Source: Elizabethkingia meningoseptica_A (lineage in GTDB: Bacteria > Bacteroidota > Bacteroidia > Flavobacteriales > Weeksellaceae). From it: DNA of 64,000 bases. The translations under genes were made by a program, and so were the position numbers. The notes beneath the pieces are model-generated. The model was not told the origin of the DNA. It was given only the letters and a program-made list of their open reading frames with translations, and did not search any database. Below are positions 8,609-17,050 of this stretch, one piece after another. Numbering within the stretch: the first letter of the stretch is position 1; each line of letters starts with the position of its first letter. The stretch lies in NCBI RefSeq assembly GCF_045762675.1, contig NZ_JBJDLK010000004.1:1-64000 (forward strand), read 5' to 3'.

Positions 8609-9325
8609 TTAAAAATTAACAGAAAGATTTTTAATAAGTCCAATTTTTGCAACACCGTTATCTATGTTGCTGGCCAGAAGATTTAGCGACTTCAGGGTGA
8701 TATCCTTTGCTTCTTCTTCACTATGTACAGGCTTTCCGTTGATAAGAACATAATTAGGATTATAGTCTTCTTCTGATGTAGTTTCCGGAACACTATTTAC
8801 AGGAGGGGTAACCGTTACCGTTTTTTTGTTCTTTTTTGCCAACGTTTTTTCTTGTACAAATTGTTCTTGTATATTGTTTTTTTCTGTTAACACTTTTGGA
8901 GTGGGTCCAGGATTTGCTCCCGGAGATTTTGTTTCTGTGCCTGTATGAACAGTATTATTATCATTTCCGGCAGGAACAGACTGTTCAGCTATTTGATGTT
9001 GTACAATATTATCCTTTATATCTGTAGTATTCTGATTCAGGAATAAATACCCCCCGAAGCTTAATAGAATGGCAAGACCTGCAGCCATCCAGTACCATTT
9101 CGTGTAAGAATTTCGTACAGGTGCTTTTTGAGACTTCTGTGGCGCGGGGTTTTCCACCTTGTCCATAAAATCCTCAAAACTCCAGTCCATTTTTACCTCT
9201 TTTTCTTCACGAAGTGTTTTAAAAAAGACATCATCCGAGAACTCTTTCAGCCACTTCTCTTCGGCATCATCAGATGCTCCCTTGAAGTATTGTTCTTTAT
9301 ATTGTTGAGATCTGTCGGTTTTCAT
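8609..9325 (-). CDS. Putative anti-sigma factor, single-pass membrane protein
   Basis: 238 aa with no signal peptide. An acidic N-terminal part (QYFKGASDDAEEKWLKEF and SFEDFMDKVE) is followed by one membrane segment (YWMAAGLAILLSFGGYLFL, about 79-97), a Thr/Pro/Lys-rich linker and a C-terminal periplasmic part (YVLINGKPVHSEEEA). Topology and the 29-bp overlap with the preceding sigma-factor gene make an anti-sigma role the best inference; no zinc-binding HxxxCxxC anti-sigma motif is present. Confidence 0.65.
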   Translation of the reverse strand: MKTDRSQQYKEQYFKGASDDAEEKWLKEFSDDVFFKTLREEKEVKMDWSFEDFMDKVENPAPQKSQKAPVRNSYTKWYWMAAGLAILLSFGGYLFLNQNTTDIKDNIVQHQIAEQSVPAGNDNNTVHTGTETKSPGANPGPTPKVLTEKNNIQEQFVQEKTLAKKNKKTVTVTPPVNSVPETTSEEDYNPNYVLINGKPVHSEEEAKDITLKSLNLLASNIDNGVAKIGLIKNLSVNF

Positions 9326-9806
9326 ATTCGAAAATTTTTTCGAGTTGTGTTTTTATTTTTTGCCTGGCCCTCATCAGGTTTATTCTTACAGCATTGGATT
9401 CCATTTCCAGGGCTTCACATATTTCAGTAATGCTGTATTCTTCAATATCTTTCAGATGCATGACCATTTTTTGTTTTTCAGGAAGCTGATTGATCATATT
9501 CACAATAATTTCCCGTGTATTATCACTGTGGTTAACAGAATAGTCCTGCCTGACACTTTTAATCTGATAATCTTCCACCACTTTGGCATGCTTCAGCCTG
9601 TTTAAACATTCGTTACGCAGGCATCTGATGGCGAAAGCTTCAATATTGTCATAACGAGAAAGCTCGTCTTTCATTTGCCACAGCTTAATCATAATTTCCT
9701 GTACTACATCGTAGGCTTCGTCTGTACTGACCAAAATACTTTTAGCAAAACGATACAGTCTATCCTTGTAGATAAAAACTGTTGTTTTAAAAGTTTGTTG
9801 GTCCAT
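9297..9806 (-). CDS. ECF-type RNA polymerase sigma factor
   Basis: A 169-aa sigma-70 family protein. Region 2 is visible at YDVVQEIMIKLWQ with IEAFAIRCLRNECLNRL, and region 4 at LPEKQKMVMHLKDIEEYSITEICEALEMESNAVRINLMRARQKI, the helix-turn-helix that reads the -35 element. First gene of a leftward operon with an overlapping putative anti-sigma gene and two DUF4252 genes, which are its likely targets or partners. It starts 131 bp from the terminator of the next unit. Confidence 0.92.
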   Translation of the reverse strand: MDQQTFKTTVFIYKDRLYRFAKSILVSTDEAYDVVQEIMIKLWQMKDELSRYDNIEAFAIRCLRNECLNRLKHAKVVEDYQIKSVRQDYSVNHSDNTREIIVNMINQLPEKQKMVMHLKDIEEYSITEICEALEMESNAVRINLMRARQKIKTQLEKIFEYENRQISTI

Positions 9807-9901
9807 AGTATCGCTTTTATAAGTAAGACAACCTGAACAGGATTTCTGTTACATTTAAAATTAAAAAATATTTTGATTTATATTAATGTATTGATTATCA
9901 A

Positions 9902-9930
9902 ATAAAAAAAATCGCCATAAGCGGCGATTA
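9902..9930 (-). terminator. Terminator of the GlmU-like gene
   Basis: A 7-bp stem (AATCGCC at 9910-9916 with GGCGATT at 9923-9929), followed on the minus strand by eight T, just beyond the stop at 9938. Confidence 0.85.
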
Positions 9931-9937
9931 ATATATT

Positions 9938-11101
9938 TTAAAATTCATGATATACATGCTTTAAGATGGCTTTATCTTCTTCAGTAAGCTTAATTTTCCT
10001 CCGGGCCATCATAATTTCCGCAGTCTCATAAGCTTTATCCAGCCGGAATTTAGGGTCATTATTCCCACCACCCCATGAGAAACCATTAACGAGGTTAGGA
10101 GGGAAGCCTGTTTTAAAAATATTGGCGGCTACACCCACAACACTTCCGGTATTCATTTGTGTATTGATGGCTGTCTTGGAATGATCACCCATAATGGTGC
10201 CACAGAATTGTAATCCGGTTTCTACAAATCTTTTTTCGCGGTAAGACCACATTTTAACTATGGAGTAATTGTTTTTCAGGTTAGATGTATTGGTGTCAGC
10301 ACCCAGATTACACCATTCTCCCAGAACAGAATTTCCGAGATAACCATCGTGTCCCTTACTGGTGTAACCGAAGATCACAGCATTGCTTACCTCTCCACAT
10401 ATTTTTGCATAAGGACCAAATGTAGTAGCACCGAATACTTTAGCACCCATTTTCATAACAGCATGATCACATATTGCAATGGGACCTCTCAGCATAACAC
10501 CCTCCATCACTTCGGCATTTTTTCCAATATAAATAGGACCTCCGTTGGTATTGAGGAATGCAAATTCTACATCAGCGCCTTCCTCAATAAATATGTCTTC
10601 TGCTTTTCCGCGTAAATTATTAGTTTCAGATATTTTTTGTGAAGTTCTGCCTTTTGTCACAAGATCAAAATCAAATCTTATGGCTTTGTCATTATACGTG
10701 AATAAATCCCATGGCTTTCTGAACAGAACCAATTCTTCCGTAATATCTATACATTTTTCAATCTGTCCGATATTGAAATTATCCAGATTGATATAGGATG
10801 CGATAAGTTCGTTTTCATAAACCAATGCTTCTCCTTTTTGCAGGTTTTTTATTTGCTGCAAAACATCAGGCGTTGGCAGAAAGTTGGGGACGATAAGTAA
10901 AGCTTCATCTTTTTCCGGTTCCGGATATTTTACCTGAAGGTATTTTTCTGTGATAAAAAAACTTTCATTGTACCCAAGAAGTTTTTCCCATCTTTCTTTG
11001 AAAGTTAGTATCCCGACACGCATATCTGCAATAGGACGGGTAAAAGTTAAGGGTAAAAACTCTTCCCAATATTGGGCATCGGAGAAAACAAGTTGTTTCA
11101 T
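9938..11101 (-). CDS. GlmU-family sugar nucleotidyltransferase/acyltransferase-like protein
   Basis: 387 aa. The N-terminus has the LPLTFTRPIADMRVGILT signature of the Bacteroidota alternative GlmU family rather than the LAAGxGTRM loop of classical GlmU. The C-terminal half (about 170-330) is a left-handed beta-helix of hexapeptide turns (IGKNAEVMEGVMLRGPIAI and MKMGAKVFGATTFGPY). It is predicted to make UDP-N-acetylglucosamine for the cell wall, but the exact activities are inferred from family naming. Stand-alone gene with its own -7 box and terminator. Confidence 0.8.
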   Translation of the reverse strand: MKQLVFSDAQYWEEFLPLTFTRPIADMRVGILTFKERWEKLLGYNESFFITEKYLQVKYPEPEKDEALLIVPNFLPTPDVLQQIKNLQKGEALVYENELIASYINLDNFNIGQIEKCIDITEELVLFRKPWDLFTYNDKAIRFDFDLVTKGRTSQKISETNNLRGKAEDIFIEEGADVEFAFLNTNGGPIYIGKNAEVMEGVMLRGPIAICDHAVMKMGAKVFGATTFGPYAKICGEVSNAVIFGYTSKGHDGYLGNSVLGEWCNLGADTNTSNLKNNYSIVKMWSYREKRFVETGLQFCGTIMGDHSKTAINTQMNTGSVVGVAANIFKTGFPPNLVNGFSWGGGNNDPKFRLDKAYETAEIMMARRKIKLTEEDKAILKHVYHEF

Positions 11102-11123
11102 TTGTTAAATGATAAGTGTAATG

Positions 11124-11131
11124 CAAATTTA
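11124..11131 (-). promoter_or_regulatory. -7 box of the GlmU-like gene
   Basis: TAAATTTG on the minus strand, an exact TAnnTTTG match 22 bp before the start codon. Confidence 0.55.
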
Positions 11132-11154
11132 AATAAAATCAAAAATCCTCAAAA

Positions 11155-12462
11155 CTAAGGTTGTGATAATCCTGAATTCTTTCTTGAAAAGAATGCAGTA
11201 ATTATAAAAATAAGAAATGAAGGAATGACCCATTCCAGATTATGTTGAACCAAAGGAAGGCTGTTTTTAAGGGTGGTTACAATGTTCGTAAAGATATTAT
11301 AATACTGTAAAACAGACAGTGAGGAGATCATTGTAGTAATGATAACAGCGGCTAAATAAGGATTCTTAGACTTAACAAGTCTTCCAAAGAAAACCAGATA
11401 CATAACCAATGCAAAAACAATAGGATATACAAAGCCTAAGAGTATACCGGCATAATTAATAATTTCATCAACACCTTTTATGGAAAGGATACCGGCCAGT
11501 AAACTGCAAATAATCACATTCAGTTTATAGCTCAGTTTACCTTTCGATATTTTCTCCATAAAACTTGAGAATGCTGAAGTTAGTGCTATTGCGGTCGTTA
11601 AGCAGGCAAGGGCTATTGCTACTGAAATAATATAAGCACCATATTGTCCCAATACTGTGTGGGAAATATGTAATAAAAGTTTTGTGCGGGATAAATTATC
11701 GGTAACCGGGTAACCGGAAACAGCGCCTAGGTATACCAATCCGCCATAAATAATCAACAGACATACTGCTGCAATAATGCCGGCCATAATGGTCATATTT
11801 ACTCTTTGCTTCACCTGCGTGAAACCTTTTTCAGCGATGGTACCTGTAATAATTCCTGCAAAGATAACAGCAGAAAGAACATCCATGGTCTGATAGCCTT
11901 CATGGAAACCTAATGCAAAACCTTCAACGGGATTAAGGATTGCAGCGGCAGGCGCATCTGATGCATACAGAATACCTACAACGATAAGTGTAAGCAGTAA
12001 GAATATGAGCACAGGCGTAAGGTACTTTCCTATAATATCTACAATCTTACTTGGTGAGATGGCCAGAAACCCGGTCAGTCCAAAAAATAAAAGGGCACTT
12101 ACCGCAGGCGTTACACCTGGAAATATAGGTTGTATTCCGATTTCAAAAGTAGTCGCTCCGGTTCTTGGAATTCCGATTAAGGGACCAATAAGCCAGATCG
12201 TAATAAAAGCAAGGATCATAATCATAGGCTGATTTACCCGTTTGCCTATATCTGTAAAGTTTTTCCCAACCTGTACAACAGCAATAAGACTGATAAGTGG
12301 AGCAATAATTCCGGTAGTAACAAAACCCAGGATGGCATAAAGCCATTCAGAAGCAGATTTTAATCCGATAAATGGAGGAAGTATAAGGTTTCCGGCACCA
12401 AAGAACATGGCGAATAAGGCAAAGCCTAAAGTAATAACTGCTCCGGTATTGTTATTTTTCAC
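11155..12462 (-). CDS. brnQ: Branched-chain amino acid transport carrier
   Basis: A 435-aa inner-membrane protein with about 12 hydrophobic segments. The N-terminal TLGFALFAMFFGAGNLILPPFIG is the hallmark of LIVCS (BrnQ) carriers, which import Leu, Ile and Val with Na+ or H+. It stands alone, between the GlmU-like gene and rpmE2. The start fits an N-in topology with a short polar tail. Confidence 0.93.
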   Translation of the reverse strand: MKNNNTGAVITLGFALFAMFFGAGNLILPPFIGLKSASEWLYAILGFVTTGIIAPLISLIAVVQVGKNFTDIGKRVNQPMIMILAFITIWLIGPLIGIPRTGATTFEIGIQPIFPGVTPAVSALLFFGLTGFLAISPSKIVDIIGKYLTPVLIFLLLTLIVVGILYASDAPAAAILNPVEGFALGFHEGYQTMDVLSAVIFAGIITGTIAEKGFTQVKQRVNMTIMAGIIAAVCLLIIYGGLVYLGAVSGYPVTDNLSRTKLLLHISHTVLGQYGAYIISVAIALACLTTAIALTSAFSSFMEKISKGKLSYKLNVIICSLLAGILSIKGVDEIINYAGILLGFVYPIVFALVMYLVFFGRLVKSKNPYLAAVIITTMISSLSVLQYYNIFTNIVTTLKNSLPLVQHNLEWVIPSFLIFIITAFFSRKNSGLSQP

Positions 12463-12502
12463 ATGTGTCGTATTTGTGTGTTGCTTATCTGGTGTCTATG
12501 AT

Positions 12503-12536
12503 AAAAAAAACACCAAAGAGCAACTCTCTGGTGTTT
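12503..12536 (-). terminator. Terminator of rpmE2
   Basis: On the minus strand AACACCA and AGAG pair with CTCT and TGGTGTT around a short loop, followed by eight T; it lies 24 bp past the rpmE2 stop and before brnQ. Confidence 0.85.
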
Positions 12537-12559
12537 CAGTTTTATAAAAACTGTATATC

Positions 12560-12814
12560 TTAGTTCTTAGCGAATTTCTTGTACTTGTTCATGAACTTAT
12601 CAACTCTACCTGCAGTGTCAACTAGTTTCACTTTACCAGTGTAGAATGGGTGAGAACTGCTAGAGATTTCCATTTTAACCAATGGATACTCTACACCATC
12701 AACTACCAAAGTATCTTTGGTTTCAGCAGTAGATCTTGTAATGAATACTTCTTCGTTGCTCATATCTTTGAAAGCAACTAATCTGTAATTGGATGGATGA
12801 ATATCTTTTTTCAT
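12560..12814 (-). CDS. rpmE2: 50S ribosomal protein L31, type B
   Basis: 84 aa, normal for type B L31. It opens with MKKDIHPSNYRLVAFKDMS, has SSSHPFYTG in the middle and ends KFMNKYKKFAKN. The zinc-binding cysteines of type A L31 are absent, as expected for the zinc-independent form. Monocistronic, with an exact -7 box 19 bp upstream and a strong terminator downstream. Confidence 0.96.
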   Translation of the reverse strand: MKKDIHPSNYRLVAFKDMSNEEVFITRSTAETKDTLVVDGVEYPLVKMEISSSSHPFYTGKVKLVDTAGRVDKFMNKYKKFAKN

Positions 12815-12833
12815 TGTCTTAACATTTAGACCG

Positions 12834-12841
12834 CAAAATTA
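12834..12841 (-). promoter_or_regulatory. -7 box of rpmE2
   Basis: TAATTTTG on the minus strand, an exact consensus match giving a leader of about 13 nt. Confidence 0.6.
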
Positions 12842-13004
12842 TAAATATTTTTTTAAATGACAAAATATTTTTTTTAATTAAAAAAATGATTCAGACGACT
12901 TTAAGTTTCTCCATGATGGCAATCTGATATAATAACTGAATTTTGAAATAAACAGAGATGCCGGATATTGTTTAATTGTTGATGTACTGAATCTGAAAAG
13001 ATGA

Positions 13005-14231
13005 CTATTCCGCTTTCTTATCCATATCTTTAATAAGTCCTACCGCAAAAAATATAATAATTACAACTGCAAGTATGATACAGACCCAAACAAACATAGA
13101 TGTCTGCCAGAAAGCTTTTGCAGATTCAGCCGGTGTGGAATGATCAAGCGGTTTAAGATTTGTAATCGTTGCATCAGGATAAGTTTTGTTGAAATCGATT
13201 CCGGAATTTACCAGATCATATTGTGGCGCATTCAGCTTGGGATCAATTTTCAGCGTATAGTTTTCGTTAGCTTTAAGATCTGTTAAAATCTTTTGTGAAG
13301 TTTGAAAAAGACTTATCTTTTTTATTTCTAATGATGGATTATCCTGGTTATCGATTTCTATAATCAGCTCTTTAGTAAACAAACCGGGGAAGCTAAACTG
13401 ATTACTGGTGTTAGATTTGATTTGAAATGAGGCCAGTTCTTCTATATATTCTTCTCTTTTTCGTTTATAAACTCTGGATTTATTGATTAATATTCTGGCA
13501 TCACGCTGATAGAATGCAGGCGAAATAATAGCCAAGCCAATTCCGTCAACGAGTTGTGGTGTTGGAAATGTAATCGCAATTACTGTCTGCTTAGTATTCT
13601 TATCCGTCGTTATTTTTTGTTCAAAATTCTGAAGTTCCGTTTTTTGATCAGCTTCAGAGCTGTTGTGTTCCAATCCGGCTTCTAGGACATTGATAGGTAA
13701 CGAATTCTTATCAATAAAATCAAACTTCAGAAACTTGTAGTTGTTTAAAGGAAATGAAAAATCTTTATAAGTAAAGGTTTTCCCGGCTTCATTCAGATCC
13801 GATATAATTTGTTTGTCAACCAGACCAAACCATTCTTTCTGATCGTTGCTTCCACTAATGCTATATACTTTGTTTACTTCTGTATTTGCAATTTTCAGGG
13901 TCATGTGATCCAGTTTAGTTGCATTTTCATTCGAAATAATAACAGATGTTACCACATTAGGGGTTGCACTTCGGGAAAGGATTGTAAAAGGTTTAAAATC
14001 TGATTTTACTAAGCCTCCGTTATGAATAATATAAGGAACTTCATTGTTTTTAGAATCCAGAATTCTTATAAAATCCAGATTATTCCGTGTTGCAGAAATA
14101 ACTTCCGGAGAAAGCACAATCTGGTGCATTCCGCCTTCTTTTATACTGCTGATGCTCCCCTGATAATTCTGTGCGAAAATAAAAGAAACGCCAAGAATTA
14201 CAGCCAGTAAATTAAATACTTTCTTCATCAT
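13005..14231 (-). CDS. DUF3999-like membrane-anchored protein
   Basis: 408 aa. A signal peptide (MMKKVFNLLAVILGVSFIFAQ) is followed by a large beta-rich extracytoplasmic part, a C-terminal membrane helix (MFVWVCIILAVVIIIFFAVGLI) and a short charged tail. The reading frame opens at 14249, but the ATG pair at 14231/14228 begins the signal peptide. It overlaps the DUF2339 gene by 20 bp. DUF3999 and DUF2339 genes are often adjacent in Gram-negative bacteria, which supports the assignment. The pair probably acts in the envelope; the function is unknown. Confidence 0.75.
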   Translation of the reverse strand: MMKKVFNLLAVILGVSFIFAQNYQGSISSIKEGGMHQIVLSPEVISATRNNLDFIRILDSKNNEVPYIIHNGGLVKSDFKPFTILSRSATPNVVTSVIISNENATKLDHMTLKIANTEVNKVYSISGSNDQKEWFGLVDKQIISDLNEAGKTFTYKDFSFPLNNYKFLKFDFIDKNSLPINVLEAGLEHNSSEADQKTELQNFEQKITTDKNTKQTVIAITFPTPQLVDGIGLAIISPAFYQRDARILINKSRVYKRKREEYIEELASFQIKSNTSNQFSFPGLFTKELIIEIDNQDNPSLEIKKISLFQTSQKILTDLKANENYTLKIDPKLNAPQYDLVNSGIDFNKTYPDATITNLKPLDHSTPAESAKAFWQTSMFVWVCIILAVVIIIFFAVGLIKDMDKKAE

Positions 14232-16737
14232 TTGGTTTTTTAGATTCATCGATAACTAATTTTTTAATTTTCTGGTATACAAATGATATAACCAAAATAA
14301 GAGCACCTAATAAGATGAAGGCAATGATCTTTCCTGTTTCTGATACATTTCTGATATCATAGAAGAAAAGCTTGACAATTGTGATTCCTAACAGAACTAA
14401 TGCAATAATACGCAATTGCTTGTTTTGTTTTTTTATTCCGATAATCAGAAATACAAACGATAATACACCCCAAAGAATAGGATAACCAATTTTAATGATC
14501 TGTGATTTTACAAACCAGAGTTTGTCTTTAATAAACTGCGCTTTCTCATAATTGTAAGGATTCCCTTTTACTGCAGGGAATTTTTTAGCCAGTTCTGCCT
14601 GAGATACAATGTCACCGGAAAATACTAATCCGTGAATCATAGCTTCATTACTCATGATATAAACGATACAGAAGGCGAAAACCCACAGGGTATATTTGTG
14701 ATCCAAAAATCTGGAAAGGTCGCTCCGGCTTTTTAAACGTATAATCGTATATCCGAAATAAACTAAACATGCCAGTAGAATGTAATGGATGAAAAAGGCT
14801 GATTTATCGGATGAATTGTTATTCAGATTTTCTATAATTTCATTTGCGGTTAACTGATGGAAAATAATAATGTACAGAATGATATTGATGCAGGACAGAA
14901 TTAAAATAAAATCAATCACACCTTTATTCTTATTCTTTGATGCAAAATATATAAGACCGGAACTAAATAAGAAATGATATAAGACTGAATAAGATTGGGC
15001 GGAATAATAGTTATCAATGTTGTTACCTGCCTGATGAGCTGTTTCTAACATTCCGGTGAAGTACCCAACAAAGATTGCTGCGATGATTATCCCATAGCTG
15101 TAGTACACAGGGTTGAATTTTGCTTTAAAAATTTCAGCAGGCCCTTTCTCCTTTTTCAGTAAAAGATAAGTCAGTATAAGTGAAGCTAAAGAAACTATCC
15201 CACTGATGAATATCGGGTTTAAAACAGGTTTTAATACCTTAATGCTTTGTAAGTAGTAAAATTCCCAATCCATGATGAGGCTGAACAGCATTAAGATCTG
15301 AACAACAATAGCGCCCAGCTTGAAGGCTCCGATTTTTGATTTTTGCGATAGCCAGAATAATAATACAGCTTCGGCTGACCAGAATAGGGTAATGTAATTT
15401 CCATTAAACTGTATCGGAATAGCGAGGGTTACAAAAGTAAGTGTTAAGCCCAGTAAAAGGTATACGGCATTTTTATCCAATCCGAATTTCTTGTACAGTA
15501 ATATTGCATACGCCAGATTATATAAAGCCAGTGCAATGGTGAAAAGCCCTTTGAAATCTACTCCCCATAAATGGATAATACTAATGCCTATTCCAAAATA
15601 AAAGAAAGTGTTTATAATAATTATAAAGTATTCTAATATAGAGAAAGTCCCCTTGTTCCGCAGGTTGTTGACCACAGTTGCAATACTGAAAATAAGATAG
15701 AAAAGCGTTACAAAAAATAAAGCGCCGCGATACGGAAGCCCGCCATTCAGCGTTTTATCACCAAACCAGCCTGCAAATAATGCGCATGTAAAAATAAAGG
15801 CCAGCAGGGTGACCAGATTCCATTTTTTGAAATAAGCGATAATAAGCATTCCGATATTAAGAATTGCGATGTAGGTAAATAGTACTTTATAATTTCCTTC
15901 ACCGGTACTTACCATAAAAGGAACTGCAAAGCCTCCGATAAGCGATAGAACTGCCAATTCTTTACGATCATAAGATACTGAGACAAATACACTGAATATG
16001 GTTATTATAACCATTATAATAAAGGCGACAGTCTGACTAAATAAGTGATAGTCGTGGAAAGCAATACCAATAGTAAAATAAAAAACACTAATGGCTCCGG
16101 CTACAAAAACAGAACTGAAAGCTTTGTAATTTTTCTTTAACCGGTGGGCGACACCCATAATAAGGGCTCCGCATAGAATACCAATACCAACACGAGCAGG
16201 CTCGTTAATCCAGTTTTTATCAATGGCATATTTTACGAAAAAGCTTATCCCTAATACCAGAATAAGAATTCCTATTTTATTGATAAGATTCTCTCCGATG
16301 AATTTTTCAATATCAGGATTGTTCTCTTTGAAGGTTGCCAGCCAGCTTTTTTTAGGAGGCAGAATAATCTCCTCTTTTACTGGTGGAATATCGGTTTTTA
16401 ATTGTTCTTCCTCAACTGGTGCCTCTTGAGAAACTGAAGCCGCTGCTGCAATCTGAGCCGGTTGTTCTTCAACAATAATTTTTTCTTCAATTACAGGCTC
16501 CTCAATGATAGGCTCATTGATTACAGGTTTCTTTTCCTCCACTTTTATTTCTTCTGTTGTAAGCGGTGGCAAAGTCTCTCCTGTTTTTAGAGGCTGGGTA
16601 TCAATTTTCAGATTTAAGGAATTAATTTCATCCTTAAGTTTACTTATTGCTTCTTGGGTTTTCCGGGAATTAGCTGTTGATTTATTGAGTATAATAATTA
16701 CAAAAACCAGGATGATCAGTAATAAAAATATGTCCAT
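14212..16737 (-). CDS. DUF2339 polytopic membrane protein
   Basis: 841 aa. An N-terminal anchor (MDIFLLLIILVFVIIIL) leads to a short coiled region and a Pro/Glu-rich linker (repeats of the EEPVIEE type, about 60-120). The sequence KKSWLATFKENNPDIEKFIGENLINKIGILILVLGISFFVKYAIDKNWI-like start of the DUF2339 core follows, with more than 20 hydrophobic helices. The reading frame extends to 16758, but the ATG at 16737 fits the anchor. Translationally coupled to the DUF3999-like gene downstream. Function unknown. Confidence 0.8.
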   Translation of the reverse strand: MDIFLLLIILVFVIIILNKSTANSRKTQEAISKLKDEINSLNLKIDTQPLKTGETLPPLTTEEIKVEEKKPVINEPIIEEPVIEEKIIVEEQPAQIAAAASVSQEAPVEEEQLKTDIPPVKEEIILPPKKSWLATFKENNPDIEKFIGENLINKIGILILVLGISFFVKYAIDKNWINEPARVGIGILCGALIMGVAHRLKKNYKAFSSVFVAGAISVFYFTIGIAFHDYHLFSQTVAFIIMVIITIFSVFVSVSYDRKELAVLSLIGGFAVPFMVSTGEGNYKVLFTYIAILNIGMLIIAYFKKWNLVTLLAFIFTCALFAGWFGDKTLNGGLPYRGALFFVTLFYLIFSIATVVNNLRNKGTFSILEYFIIIINTFFYFGIGISIIHLWGVDFKGLFTIALALYNLAYAILLYKKFGLDKNAVYLLLGLTLTFVTLAIPIQFNGNYITLFWSAEAVLLFWLSQKSKIGAFKLGAIVVQILMLFSLIMDWEFYYLQSIKVLKPVLNPIFISGIVSLASLILTYLLLKKEKGPAEIFKAKFNPVYYSYGIIIAAIFVGYFTGMLETAHQAGNNIDNYYSAQSYSVLYHFLFSSGLIYFASKNKNKGVIDFILILSCINIILYIIIFHQLTANEIIENLNNNSSDKSAFFIHYILLACLVYFGYTIIRLKSRSDLSRFLDHKYTLWVFAFCIVYIMSNEAMIHGLVFSGDIVSQAELAKKFPAVKGNPYNYEKAQFIKDKLWFVKSQIIKIGYPILWGVLSFVFLIIGIKKQNKQLRIIALVLLGITIVKLFFYDIRNVSETGKIIAFILLGALILVISFVYQKIKKLVIDESKKPNDEESI

Positions 16738-17050
16738 TTGGTGTCTTTCTATAAACAAATATAAAATAAATATAACAAGTAGTGATATATTTAAATATTA
16801 CATTGAGTTTTTATGAATATATCTTCGTTTATGTTATAAAACAGAATTATTAAAAAATTTATAATCAAATATTTAGCCTTTTGTAAAAAGAGGGTTTTAA
16901 AAATAAAAAACTGCAAATTCTGACAGATTGAGTGTTTAATTGCCGGGTAAATAATTCTTCTATTGTATCTTTGTTCAAAAATAATAACCTTTTAGCTTCC
17001 CGGAAGTCAGATTTTGGAATTCTTACAGCTATATTATCGTAATTAAAATT
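16738..17050. other. Intergenic region between divergent DUF2339 and mazG-aroA
   Basis: 313 bp, very AT-rich. The only convincing elements are an exact -7 box at 16966-16973 for the rightward gene and an imperfect short palindrome CTTCC-C-GGAAG near 16996. No gene is supported here: a leftward frame of 163 codons is the shadow of mazG-aroA. Confidence 0.6.
16966..16973 (+). promoter_or_regulatory. -7 box of mazG-aroA
   Basis: TATCTTTG, exact consensus, predicting a leader of about 70 nt. No well-spaced -33 TTG (the nearest is 23 bp away). Confidence 0.55.

Noticed and set aside
14212..16737. O-antigen polymerase or transporter
   Set aside because: Many hydrophobic helices, but the Pro/Glu-rich linker, the core sequence and the adjacent DUF3999-like gene fit DUF2339 better.
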